Positions 1 to 11,935 of a DNA stretch of 64,000 nt are shown here, piece after piece. The notes under the pieces are model-generated. The model saw nothing but the letters and a program-made list of their open reading frames with translations. It did no database searches and had not been told where the DNA came from. The stretch is taken from positions 581,001 through 645,000 of the forward strand of contig JACSYO010001861.1 in NCBI GenBank assembly GCA_016806645.1, given 5' to 3'. Position numbers and translations under genes: made by a program. Source of the DNA: Ophiodon elongatus (Eukaryota > Chordata > Actinopteri > Perciformes > Hexagrammidae). Within the stretch, counting starts at the first letter, position 1, and each line of letters begins with the position of its first letter.

Positions 1-1011
1 AAAACAAAGTAAGCAGATAGTTTAAACTTTATTTTGTTAAAAGAATTCCCATGAAGTTAGAAAAGCAGTTTTTTTCTATTTAATCTCCCACTGAAACATT
101 TTCTCCACATTTTAATTGCCATGACATCAAATATACATTATATTCTAATGACTTGTTCATACATTTAAACCAATTTCATAAAGTTAAGCCTGATTTGGGA
201 TTTTTTGAGAATGTTGAATTTATTCATATTTTGAATAAAAGGTTGCTGGTTTGAGCTTTGGCCTGTGTTTGTAGTGAGTGAATCAGTTTAAAAAGGCAAG
301 AAATGATTTGTTAAACATGTGGAATATGTATTTGCAATGAGTCTGATACATAGCAATAAAATAATGAAAATAAACATTTAATATCTATAGAAACTTGCTG
401 ATGCAAATAATAGAAGACATTTTATACCCAGAAACCGAGAAATGTTTCAAAATAGCTCGCAGTTTCAATTTCTATTTTCAGTGAGTTTATTTAGTCTGCT
501 GTTCATCCTCAAAGTTTCCTTACTTGTTCTGCAACGCATGGCTGAGAAAGTAAAACACACCAGGTCCACAGGAAAAGATTTCTTTTTTCAATTATAGTTC
601 TTTTGTACAGTTTTGCTTATCGTCTCCTGAGTCACAAAATAAAGTAGCAACAATAAATATATATTTTTTATAACAAATAACAGACAATATAATAATAATT
701 GTATTTGGTCATGATTTAGAGTAATATAATTATAACAAACATAATTATTGCACTTGAGTGAATTAAAAAAAAAACTGTTTGAATTATGTTTTAGAATAAG
801 GCTGAGTGTTACTTGAAAGTATTACAAGTTGAGATTGGAACAGTTGTGAGAAATGAGAATTATTTAATGTTTATACAAAATTATGATTAATCCGTTTGTG
901 TCGTCTTGTTAAATTATTTACACAATTATTTATTTAAATCCAAAAAATCTCAGTGGAAAATGAGAGGAAAAGGTGTTGACGTTGTCTAACCAGCACATCT
1001 GCATACTTTTA
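1..1011. other. AT-rich non-coding stretch
   Basis: Strongly AT-rich DNA with short A and T runs. I see no reading frame, repeat family or RNA gene in it. Confidence 0.6.
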
Positions 1012-1034
1012 TGTGTTTGTGTGTGTGTGTGTTT
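1012..1034. repeat. Short (TG)n microsatellite
   Basis: An interrupted GT/TG run, the mirror strand of the larger CA array that begins about 140 bases further on. Confidence 0.85.
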
Positions 1035-1171
1035 GTTTTCCATGCACGTCAGTAAGAATCAGTGAAAGAGAGAGTGAAAGGTCGGACTGGGAGTGTCGGT
1101 GTGGTTGGATTTACGAGTGTGTAATGAAGCATCTCTGACGCTGACAGACTAAACAGAGACTCTGTCAGCCT

Positions 1172-1272
1172 CACGCACACACACACCTACACGCACACAC
1201 ACACACACACACACGCACACACACACACGCACACACACACACACGCACACACACGCACACACACGCACACAC
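1172..1272. repeat. (CA)n / CACACG microsatellite
   Basis: About 100 bases of ACAC interrupted at semi-regular spacing by G, giving ACACACACG higher-order units. Translated, it yields only Val/Cys or Thr/His tracts, so open frames across it are artefacts. Confidence 0.95.
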
Positions 1273-1668
1273 TGTTCCTGCCTTGAAAAGACGTCATGTG
1301 ACAGCCTTAAGGAAAAACAATACAAAGGCAAACTGACGAAGATAAATCCTGTGACACATTACATTTGTACCTGTTATTGTCCATGTGTTACGGTATTGGC
1401 TGCAAACATACTACCAGCCTATTCACCAATCTTAAAATCAACAGCTCAGCAGTGAGTTGTCCTTGAATGCTCTATTTATTGAACACAACGCCCTCTATCC
1501 TGTAGATACAGGTAACTTTAGGTTAAACTTCAACTAAAAAACTTCCTCTTCCAGGATATCATATGAACAGTCTATGTTAGCGTAACATCTAATAATCGCT
1601 GCTTAAGACCTGTAGTGAATAATTCAGGTTTGAACTGTCATTTCTCCTTTTGCGCCTCATACATGTTG
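1273..1668. other. Unannotated intergenic or intronic DNA
   Basis: Ordinary mixed-composition sequence. Nothing recognised on either strand. Confidence 0.55.
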
Positions 1669-1701
1669 CTGTTTCTTCCCTGTTTCTTCCCTGTTCCTTC
1701 C
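1669..1701. repeat. Three-copy 11-bp minisatellite
   Basis: Three tandem copies of CTGTTTCTTCC, the third with one substitution (CTGTTCCTTCC). Pyrimidine-rich strand. Confidence 0.85.
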
Positions 1702-2584
1702 CTGCCTGGACATGGGGGTTTTCTGTTCACTAAGACAAACCTTTAAAATACTTGCAAATATCGTCAGGAGTCAGGTGACTTTGAGAATATACTCTGCTAT
1801 ATGGGAGATTGGGCTTGGATGAGGTTCTTCATTCCCTCCTCTTCAGCTCTGTTTTGACTAGCATGCCATCTCTCTGACTACCAGTGAAGCACCGACACCC
1901 CTGGAGTGGATTCTGAGCATACCAAGGAGGAGATGCCTTTGAAAGGACAGATGTTCCTGGGCTTAACCTGCCTCCTACCCTAACCACTACCCTCCTTCCA
2001 TTGTATATTTGTTCTCGCTCTATAAATAACTGGCCGGTGAAGCACAGAAAAATGTAACTGATGTGCAGCTGACCTCCAGGCCTCTAATCTTTGAGAGTGA
2101 GAGGGACTTAGAAAACTCTGGAGAGAAGTTGGTTGATACAGTCATGGTAAATGGGTTTAGGCGAGGGGACACAGGGAACACACCCATTTTTGTCCACATA
2201 AGGACTAGTCTAGATGTCTGGACTGGCTAAGCTTTCTTATGTAACAGCAGTGTGTAGTCCTGGCACACCAGGCGTGATGGGCTCGAGCCAGTTCAGCCAC
2301 ATTATCCCAAAATATACTGGCCATATTTACGGGGGAATATACAATTATTTGATGTTCTTCTTAAAATGTCACTTTTGAAAACAGAGTTTACTCACCTGAG
2401 AGTCTCAATGTGGGTGGTGGACGACAACCTGTCTATAATCTTTAGTGTTTCACATACCAACTTCTTGCTATCTTAATTTATTTCTAATTCTCAAGAACCC
2501 CCTCCCCCCAAAAAAACAATGTGTTTTAAATTTCTTTCATATCACATTTTAAAACAGCCTTTGTGAGTGTTTGCTGTGGCTGGA
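1702..2584. other. Unannotated intergenic or intronic DNA
   Basis: Mixed composition. No coding signal or recognised repeat, apart from a C-run and A-run near 2502-2518. Confidence 0.5.
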
Positions 2585-2790
2585 GGGATGAATGGGTGAT
2601 TGTTCGAGGGCCCTTATGACAACTCTCCTGGGGCCCATCAATTCACAGAGTCTCCTGGAACATCAGGTCATGGCAAACCAGGCTCTGAAGCTGCAGCCTG
2701 GCCTCACTGTGCTGATTTTGCCACAGTTAGAGCTCAGGACCTCCAGGGCGCACAGCTGGGTTCCTTAAAAAAGCCCAGCTGAATGGTTTT
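2585..2790. promoter_or_regulatory. Candidate conserved non-coding block
   Basis: A GC-richer, repeat-free, compositionally complex patch inside AT-rich surroundings. A 60-codon frame exists but has no recognisable domain. Calling it a regulatory element is inference from texture only; a cross-species alignment would decide. Confidence 0.2.
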
Positions 2791-3054
2791 AGAAACACTG
2801 CATCTCCTCTTACCCTGCACTTTCTCCCCGCTCGCTCTAAAATCTAGCACAGCACAGATATCAGATACTGTGTTTTTTACTTGATATGTTCATCTTTGCT
2901 TGCCAAAGCCCCTGGAAACCATATTAAAGTCTGCGTTCCATTATTTAACCAAAAGGCCTCTTCAGTTAAAGAATTTGTCCAACATTTCCATTATCCCCTC
3001 TCTCCTTCTCTTTCCTCTTCTCCACAGCTCTATGTTTCTCTTCCCCACATGCTC

Positions 3055-3345
3055 ACACACATCTTAATTTTCTCTTTTTCCCCTCCAGCGCTGCTATCGT
3101 GTTGTATCAATTACAGCTGACCACCAGTCAGGTGGGTCTGCGGGACATTTTAGATCACGGAGGGGCAGCCAGCTCGCTCAGCGCCTCAAGCCTGCTCCCA
3201 GACTCCAGTCCCAGGCCCCGCTGAGGCCTTGTCCCAGGCAGGGCAGAGAGACACCTGGCCAAACCGCAGAAACACTTCCAGCTGCAGACTGCCTGATGCT
3301 CACCACGGAGAGAATCCAGGCCAAAGGTGGAGGCGCTCACCAAGA
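3055..3345 (+). other. Exon-like segment behind a good acceptor signal
   Basis: A pyrimidine-rich run ends in CCCCTCCAG at 3081-3088, a plausible splice acceptor. The frame with codons at 3090, 3093 and so on then stays open to a TGA at 3222. Its translation begins AAIVLYQLQLTTSQVGLRDI and turns Ser/Ala/Pro-rich. A CAGGTGGGT at about 3129 could act as a donor, which would leave a roughly 43-base exon. I recognise no protein family, and the segment could equally be a conserved non-coding element. Confidence 0.15.
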
Positions 3346-3654
3346 ACTACTGCACTACCATAGACAGTTTTCTGAAATTTCATGATGTTTATTCAAACCA
3401 CACGACCAAACATTTGCTCTCCTGCAGATGTTCAGTAATGACAGGCATGTCTCTAAGCTCCAGAGCAAACTTTTACATTGTCACAATGTTTACACTGTGT
3501 CCCAACAAAAGTCTCTTTTCCACCTCAAAATGGGAATCAGAGCCCAGCAGCAGTATACTGTTAAACTGTGCTCCTCGAAGTGAAAGTGGGAGAGCACAAG
3601 GGGTGAAAAAAAAAGGCCGAGAGAACAACAGCTCCCTTTTCTCTCCGACTAGTT

Positions 3655-3910
3655 GACATGAAAGGCCACATTATGTCTGAGATTAGAGGCAATTACATTG
3701 GGAGTGCGCTTTAAGACCTTTGTTTGCCAACATGACAGGAGGGAGCAGGGCTGTAATTTGATGAGGAGGCAGTGCGAGTGAGAGACTCTGCATGGCGAGC
3801 TCCCAGCGGAGAGAGGCAAAGAGAAGCCTTTGTAGGTTGCGTGGCCATGGCAGTTGGCAGAAATATGAACATTTAGAGGAAGATTAATTCAACTAGGATT
3901 CATTAAACTG
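3655..3910. promoter_or_regulatory. Candidate conserved non-coding block
   Basis: Repeat-free, complex sequence containing AGGCAATTACATTGGGAG near 3687 and a run of short purine motifs. No open frame of note. Its texture resembles vertebrate enhancer-type conserved elements; function and conservation are inferred. Confidence 0.25.
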
Positions 3911-4802
3911 CAGAGGTGTCTTCATCCCCGTCGTCAGATTTATTGCGTGGCTACTGTTTATGGTTTAGTGACTTTACAGCCTCGAAGGAAATACTTTCAT
4001 CTTTGCCTTTTGCTGCGGATGACAGCTTCAAAAGTGTAATTGAAATCTATTGTTTCAGCATTTCTGTTAATTCAAATAGCACAATTGTGTGGCTTCATTG
4101 AAATGTCACAAATACTGTAAACATATGATTCAGCCTGAACTTGTGGTCAAACAAAATTCACCCCGCCAAATCTTCAAGACGTGACATCTCCTTCATTCTG
4201 GCCGGGCGCATTGTTCTGAACACACTGAGTTTTCAGGACAGGAAACAAGCAGCTTGTTCCAGCCGGACCGGCGGAATGGAGCACGTCTTTATTTGAGGGA
4301 AGTCATTCCGTTGATATATAAAACACCAAAGCAAGGTTTCCTTCCTCCTTGCTTTCCTGGTGCTATCCCCTTCAAAAGGACACGGTCCTTTATACTGGGC
4401 TCACATACACACACGGGACCAGAAGAAAAACAAACAGAGGCCATTTAAATATCAACCAACCTGCCTCCTGTTTGAATGAAGGAGCTACCACACAGCTCGG
4501 CCCGGGCTAGTCCAGCATGCTGGTGTTACGTGCTCAGCCCTCTGAGCCATGCGTGGACCAAACTGGGGAACATCAGCAAAGCATTGTGGTGTTCATTTCT
4601 GCATGTTGGCCAATACTGTGAAAATGTAATATACTGTATGTGGTTGCCTCTTCACTACTGTCCAAAATGTGTCTGCACCGATATAAAAACTTTGTGTAAA
4701 GACTAAATTACACAGCAACATATTCAGCAAGTTTGTCTTCTTTTGTTGAATAGAAAAAAGGGTTTAGAAGAAAAACATATTTATATTCCTTAATGTAAGG
4801 TA
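3911..4802. other. Unannotated intergenic or intronic DNA
   Basis: Mixed composition with several short meaningless frames. Nothing recognised. Confidence 0.5.
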
Positions 4803-4990
4803 TCAAGATTCAAGATGCAATTTATGTCACCTTCTCCAAACACTCAGTATACAATAAACTCAATGTTATGGTAAGATCAGAGAAAAGAAGTACAAAGAGT
4901 AAAGTGCAGAAGTATGAAGTAGTTATTGCTGAATAAAGTGCAATGAATGATAAGTGCTGTCTGTCACACATATAAAGAATGTGAAATAGG
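4803..4990 (-). mobile_element. LINE 3'-end fragment with ATTCAAG-type tail
   Basis: The left edge reads TCAAGATTCAAGATGCAATTT and is followed by CTTCTCCAAACACTCAG and AGTGCA-rich sequence. I recognise this as the reverse complement of a common teleost non-LTR retrotransposon 3' UTR and tail. The tail sits at the left, so the element points to the minus strand. No coding part is left; it is a 5'-truncated, decayed copy. Confidence 0.5.
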
Positions 4991-5829
4991 TTTTAATTAA
5001 AATAATAAAATGTCTGATGGGCAAATACCCACATCAATAAAAAGAGAATACATAAAAACAGCAGCAGATATAGTATTATCAGCCATTATTTTAGTATGAT
5101 ATGGAAACTTTGCTCTCCAAATGGCACCAATCATTGTTGGTATCAACAACGTTTCAACAAAAACTTTTCAAACAATACCCACTTTCTCCTCAGCCAAATG
5201 TTCCCATAAGGGTATGTGAAAGAGGACGAGGACCACCTATTAAAGTGAAATCTTAGGAGTGATGGATGGGAGCTTGTTGAGGGGGAGCGGAGCAGCATGC
5301 ACCCCAGGGAGGTGGATGATGAACAAGGAGGGACGGATGAAGGGAGGGAGGGGTGAGTTCACTAAATCCCCACTCACACCTCTCACCGTGGGTGGAGGGG
5401 ATGGAGACCTCCCATGCTGTCTGACTTAGAAATTTGATTGATTCAATCCTCCAAAGTACTTTAAACTTTTGCCTGCTTTTCTTCAAATCTTTTACTTTCA
5501 TCTAACTTGTTTCGGTTGATTAATATTCACCTACAAGAGGTAGTTAATATGTAAAAATGAGTTACTTCACCTTTGACAGTTCCAGTGTAGACAAGTAGCT
5601 ATTTGAATTATGTTTTTTCGAAATACTTCTTAGATGAAAGCAAGCAATACTTCAAGTGATGGAGTGCTGAGCAGATTTGTCAACACTCACATGAAACACT
5701 TGAAAGCAATTCCCAAACTTATATCCCGACATGTAGCCTTTCCAGCTGCATTGTACTTGAAACATCCTGAGAGTCGCAGTTATTCAGCGAAGTCATGAAG
5801 AACTTTCAATGTTTACATAATAGCTATTG
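4991..5829. other. Unannotated DNA with a purine-rich patch
   Basis: AT-rich except for a GGA-rich purine patch at about 5275-5400. No gene or repeat family recognised. Confidence 0.5.
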
Positions 5830-6115
5830 GCTACTGTAGGCTACTCTGATCGGTAGCCTCAAGCCTCAAGCTGCTAGCCTCAAGCAGAGATGAGGTCCGG
5901 TAACCTCACAGCTTTTTAGCTGCACACCTCCAGCTTTGTTTTTTTTGTGTATTCAATTTCAAACTTGTACTACTCAGCCCCAGCAGGCGCTGACTCAAGT
6001 GACATCACTTGAGGTAATATATTAAACTTTGCACCACCCCATCTGGAGATACAAAAGGCTTATTTAAGATATAACTACTACTCCCGAAGGTGCAGTTTCC
6101 CTTTAAGCCTTTCAT
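5830..6115. repeat. Candidate teleost interspersed repeat
   Basis: Contains GCCTCAAG three times within 5857-5884, then a near-perfect palindrome CTCAAGTGACATCACTTGAG at 5994-6013, and ends with a GTGCAGTTTCCCTTTAAG boundary typical of dispersed fish repeats. The family name is not recognised with certainty. Confidence 0.35.
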
Positions 6116-8734
6116 GTATTGTTGCTGCTGTGAAAACAAATATTGATTGAACTTCATAGGCCATGGAAATAACATATTGAAATTCTTAATTTAGGTGGTG
6201 TTGCCCTTTAAGAAGTAGGAGAATAAAGGTTCATAAAGGAACACATAATCCTTCAGTTTTACTGAAGATACATTTTTTTTAAATGGACAGCGATGATATG
6301 CATTTAAACACATATTACTTTCTAAATAAGAATGTGTGGTGCCACAAATAAATAAATAAAATGTCTATTTTTTGTCCCTGTAAAAATCCTGCAACAAAAG
6401 TAGTCTCTTGTAAAACTTAAATTAAAACAACTACAATGTGAGTTTAACATGTAAGTATAATAACAGTATATGCTTATCTGTACATATGATGGGAGTCTGG
6501 GATGACAAAGAAGGATATGTGCTAAAGAAAATACGTCAAGAGTCAAATTATCTAACTAATAAACTGCAAGATGCTGAAGTAAATGTGTTCACTTTTTACG
6601 AGTAAATCCTGTAGTCAAATTTTAGGACACTAAATTCATGAAGAGGCAAATGGAGAGGCTGTAGCCCTTGTGGTTTAGCGCCTGGTGTGTGGAGGAATTA
6701 CTGCTGTAGTAGTTTGCCTTTAACTGTCAGGAAATGACCCATAATCTACAAGCGTTTGACTGCTGCAGCATTCCTGTGAAATGACACAAGTTGAGGTAGA
6801 TTAGGGGTTGGGTAATTAGCTCATTAGTCAACATAAACACATGGCAGGACTCCCCCATTTCTACACACCCTGCCCCCCTCTCGCCACTCCACAGCTGGTG
6901 GCGAAAGTAAGTTCTCACAAATGTATGCACACACACATGCATACCTGAGCAAACACATATACAGACATGCTTACTGCACCCAGACCACTTCATCATCAAT
7001 CCAATTCCTTTCTTATGGACTTTGTTTTTCCTCCATGTCATTTTTTTCTGGCTGCAACATCTCTTCTATTCTGCTTTGCTCCAGACAAGCCACTCTTTCA
7101 TATTGTAGCCCTGGGGGCTGAGGGCCAGCCACTTTTCACCAGCACCTCACAGCTTATCAGAGCACTTTATCAGCCTGAGGGAAAGAGATGTGGGTTAAAG
7201 CTCTTCACTCTTCTGCTTCGCAGCTCAGAAAACCAGCAGGCTGTCAGCAAACAAGTATTTGTAAGCTGGGGCTCAGAAACGTGTGCCTTGTGACAAAGAG
7301 AAAGGCTTCAGGGGTCATGTGTTTCAGTGTGTGTTTAAGTGTGTGTATGTGCATGGAAAATACAGGACATCCTTTGTGCGGAGAGGTAAGCCGGTCCCCA
7401 CACAGCCTCGCTTGTTGCTCGGGGGACAGATGCTTAACACTGGAACCTGGGCAGCCCTTCACACCTCCTAAATGCTGCAGGAGGCCTTAGCTTTTCCCTC
7501 CACTTACGCTCCTTGAGATCACCATAGTGCTCTCTTTCATCAAAGCATCACTAACTGTATGAAATATTTTGCTCACTTTATCAAGACAGTGTTGAAAATC
7601 AAAACCCTTTTGAGTTTCACTTCCGCCACCTTGATAAAACCCAGCAGAGAGAATCTCGCTTTTCAGTTTCAACTCGGTTTTAGCACCTTGAATTTTTGGG
7701 GCATAAGCAACTTTTCATGTTCAGAACAGGACTGGCTGTGTTTGCCTCAGTGCCATTGGAAACAGAAAGCCTGGTTGATGGTGTTTAGTGATTGATATGA
7801 ATGGCCATTTGTGTGGCTTTTCACTGTAAAGAACTTGTTGCGAGGCCAGGCCACTCGGCGAGTCTTGCACCTTGGTCACATGATGCTTGACGGAGTGGAG
7901 GTGGAACAAGCTGACGAGAGAGAAAGAGAGGGAAATGGATGAGTGAAGAGACAGAGAAAATTCTGTGCAAGAGATCAATCATCTGTGGTTTGCTACTGAG
8001 ACCAATTATTAGATTGGAAGTTGTGTTTAGATACAGTCACTTAATCAGGAGACAACGCAGCTGATGGATCCATCCATCATCGCCTGGAGACTCAGCGATG
8101 GATCACACATCGTTTTCTGGGTAATTTAAGGAGGAAAAACACAGAGCTCTCCTCTCTGTACGTCCTTTAAGTTGCAATGCGTTAAAGTTGGACTGATTTG
8201 ATTTTGGATGGGTTTGACTTTGTGGGTGTGTACTTGACAGATTGTGCAACTTAAAACTTTGCTTCAGGTGCAAAAATCCTATGCATGGGTGGAAAGCTAA
8301 CATGCAGAGGCACAGTTCATACTATGCATTGGCTGTGTATCATTATCTATGAAATGGCAGCAGTGGAAAAGCTAAAATGTCCGGGCATGATATGGATGTG
8401 CTTATTGCTTCACACTCCTTTTATGGTTTTATCACTTACTACATTGTTGCAGGTTTGAATTTATAAAAAGAGAATAAAAAGGAGACCATGCATGTGGGAT
8501 AAGGACAGCTTAAAAAGGTACTAAACGAAGATTAAAAGGATTCATCCTGGATTCCATTCGTGTAGTACTGTGTCATGAAGACTTAACATTTTGATCATAT
8601 GAGACATTTAAGTGTGAAGAGAACTATTACAATGAATTTCACACGAACATGTGTCAGCTGTTCCTTCTCATTTCCATTTCATCAATATTAAAAACAGTAA
8701 AAACAACAAATCGGCTGCGAGAGACGCTACCATT
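6116..8734. other. Unannotated intergenic or intronic DNA
   Basis: Mixed to AT-rich sequence with short overlapping frames on both strands, none domain-like. The part from about 6650 to 7480 is more complex and GC-richer, but I cannot assign it. Confidence 0.5.
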
Positions 8735-9065
8735 GACAGTGATTGGTGAGGGAAGGTGCCACACCTTGCTCTTTGGCTGCGGGCCACGGCCTTATCAGGC
8801 CTGATGAATTACATTGACACCCAAGCTATCTTAATGACTCCGTCTATCTACCCATCTCCCCTCTCCTTCCTCTCCCTTTCCCCAGCCCTTGGCCTTGCTC
8901 CTCCATCCTCCCACTGTTAAAATATCCAGAGCTGATTTCTGTCATTACATGTGTGTGTGTTTGTCCTAGATGGGAGTAGGCCATTACTGAGCCGCCTTAT
9001 GATTTGCGAGCATAATGAGGTATTCTTTATTGACAGCCACTGCTGACACTGGCTGATGAGGAGAA
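8735..9065. promoter_or_regulatory. Candidate conserved non-coding block
   Basis: Repeat-free, complex DNA with a perfect 12-bp palindrome ATCAGGCCTGAT at 8794-8805 running straight into GAATTACATTGAC, plus AT-rich homeodomain-like cores on both sides of a CT-rich spacer (8855-8900). No coding potential. The enhancer interpretation is inference. Confidence 0.3.
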
Positions 9066-10640
9066 TATAAGCTATGTCATATTGTCCGAGAAACAAATAT
9101 GAAACAAATAAAAGCCCACCTCTTGTAACTTGAATAATACCATGATGGGAACAGACAAATTAAACACTGTAGTCTATTTATAAAATATTAATTACCGTAG
9201 CACCTTTTTTTGCTCAATGACTAAACATGGCATCCCTGTGGTTTGTTACTACGTCTGATGTGTGTTGAAATTAGGTGTGTTGCCACCATGAAAGGTTAAA
9301 TAGACACCGCAGAGTGAGTAAGTATCTCGCTGTGTGACCTGATACTCGGTGGTGAGCAGTTGGCATCCTGGAGTCTCATTTCCTGGTTTTTAAGAGGGCA
9401 TCCTTCCTTCTTTGACTCCAACTTCCTCTGCTCTATAACACCCATTGTGCATTGCATTGCTTTGCAGGTTCCCCCGCTGCATATTAGAGGGTGCTTCAAG
9501 TGGCCCTTGGACTTCGGCTTTAATTTGTTCAGGACAAATGGCCACCAACTGCAGTCGTTCTCACCACCTGTCCTGAGACACATCAGGCTGAAGGCCGTCA
9601 CTGACCATGGCTTTAAAGGACATATCTCACATGTAGTCATGAGTCAGTGAAAACGTGTGACATTATTGGAAGGGTTTGTTGATGTTTACTCTTTTTTTCT
9701 CCTCCAAATTGACCAAAATGGATAATGACTTACTGATAGAAGACCAAGGCTGTTTTGGTGAACACAAATATTATTTCACTGATTGTCACAAGGGCAAACA
9801 TGTTGTTCGAGGAATTAGAAATCACATGATAACAGAAACAACTTTGTGAGAGTAATATCCTACATTCACTTATGAAAAGTAGAGTTTTAGCACCGAATGT
9901 GGCTAAAAGTGGAAAGTATACAAGGACGTTTGTCGTACATGAGGGGAAAGACAAAAAAGTGTTGTTTCCTAATGTTTCATTGAGCACACTGTGAATGTAT
10001 AGTACATGGTCCTTATTTGAAAAGTTTTGGGTCTACACCAATTTTTGACATTCTACTTTTAAAAAGGTCATATGCAATCTGATTAAGATGCAAAATTCAT
10101 GTTGCTGGACATTACATCAAATTGTCTTATATTCAGTCCAAATTTGATTTGACTTAGTTAGAGTGTAAGTCATACGTTGAATAGATATTTTTAAGCAAGA
10201 AGTGTTAGTATCTCAAAGTGGCAGAACATATCATGTCACTTGTATTTATTTGCCAATATTTTAATATGAAAGATTATTTTAAAAGACACAGTCCATTGTT
10301 CAAATGCAAACAAAATAGAGGCAAACTAAATAGAGGCCCCACTACAAAAATGTTGTAAATATTTGTTCACATCAGAATAGTTGTACAATGCTGTAAAACA
10401 GGCATATCTTTTTGATCAGCAGCAACCCAAAACATGTTTGTTTTTTTTGATAATTCAAGCTCGTCAAAAATGTATGTGATAATGCCTCATATTTCTACTA
10501 TCCAAAAAATTACTGATTGGGCTTCATACAATAACTCAACAGCTTTAATTCATGTGGATATTTTTTGCAGTGTACAGTCAAATTGCATATCTTATAACAG
10601 CCTCCTCGCTGTCATTAGCTGAAAGCGAGACGAATGTTTG
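9066..10640. other. Unannotated AT-rich DNA
   Basis: The interval 9300-9650 is open in two directions but encodes nothing recognisable. The remainder is AT-rich with no repeat family identified. Confidence 0.5.
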
Positions 10641-10644
10641 AGAC

Positions 10645-10820
10645 GGTTAACAGGGGGGCAGGCTGGGAACTTTACCCAACTGTTCTAATATTTCTACCCA
10701 CAGTTGAACCTCAGCCACAGTCTACTATTGGCTGTCTCACATGAACACCAATTAGGCGTGATCTGGGACAGAAATAAAGGCCGATGCACTTTGCTATGAG
10801 GACCATTTGTTTTTTCTTCT
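10645..10820. promoter_or_regulatory. Candidate conserved non-coding block
   Basis: Complex, repeat-free sequence around ACCAATTAGGCGTGATCTGG (near 10748) and AATAAAGGCCGATGCAC. It has a CCAAT-type motif but no core-promoter arrangement. Regulatory role is inferred only from texture. Confidence 0.2.
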
Positions 10821-11836
10821 CTTCTCAACGTCGGAGCGGGTAACTGGTGTGCGGTCCAAGTATTCTGGTCGTAATAGTAGCTCAGTGTTCCGGGAACTCC
10901 GGGATAAAAAGTGAAAAAACAAGGCGGTAAGGATTTCTGGGTAATAACTCCATCTTTTTGCATTGCAGTGCAAGAGGGAGGAGGAGCGTCTCTCTCACTC
11001 TCCCTTTTTTCACATTTTTTTGTTCTGGCAGGTTCCATAGCCTCCTGTCCGTGGAAAGCATACTCTGCACATTCTGCAGACAAGGGTCTTCAGGGAGGAA
11101 ATAGAAAGGAAATTGTGCAGAAAGAGTAAAAAAATCAGACTCTCCTTCTCTCTTTCTCTGCCTCTCTGTGGCTCACTTCACACAAAGAATGACTCCTTGT
11201 TTTCAGTTCCCTTCTAATTACTTATATTTATCCCTCTAGAGGCAAGTTAAGGCAGGACACAACAGAGAAAAACAACATATATTATATTTAACACACAAAT
11301 CCATATCTTAAATTGTTCAGAGGCCAGTTTGTTATTAACAACAAACCATTCATGCTGAATAATTCTGGTTTTCTTCAGTGTAAAATTGCATCAGGACTCA
11401 GTGCCAAGTGTCTGTTTTGCTTGACTTCTCCAACAAGATAACAGACCATTAACACTCTCTGCACTGGTGTTAATGCATGATCAGAGTTTTAAATGTAATA
11501 CAATGCAGATTCAGCGGGACTAGATCTCTGACCTTCCGCTAACTCGTTGAAAATGATGTCGATTTTCTTTATAATCCCAGGCTTCGGCAAGAATGTTGAG
11601 GACAAATATGATGAAGAGGAACTGGAAACTTTAGCAGCTTTTCAAGATCTTGGCAGATTTCATCCTCTACCCCCATTAGACGAATAATGGCAGGGCTCAT
11701 CTTGCACACCCAGTTTGTCACTTTTACACTCTTACATTTTATTTTCCAGGAGGGCTGGGGGAGTCTGTATGCAGTTGTAAATATGAAGAGGCAGTTATGT
11801 GTGTATTTCTGTGTGTATTTCAGTCAGTGTTTTGTT

Positions 11837-11840
<4 letters not shown>
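10821..11840. other. Unannotated DNA
   Basis: Mixed composition with a CT-rich patch at about 10985-11015 and 11140-11170. No gene recognised. Confidence 0.5.

Positions 11841-11935
<95 letters not shown>

Noticed and set aside
1149..1331. Minus-strand frame rich in Cys and Val
   Set aside because: It is a translation of the CA/CACACG microsatellite; no non-repetitive protein remains.
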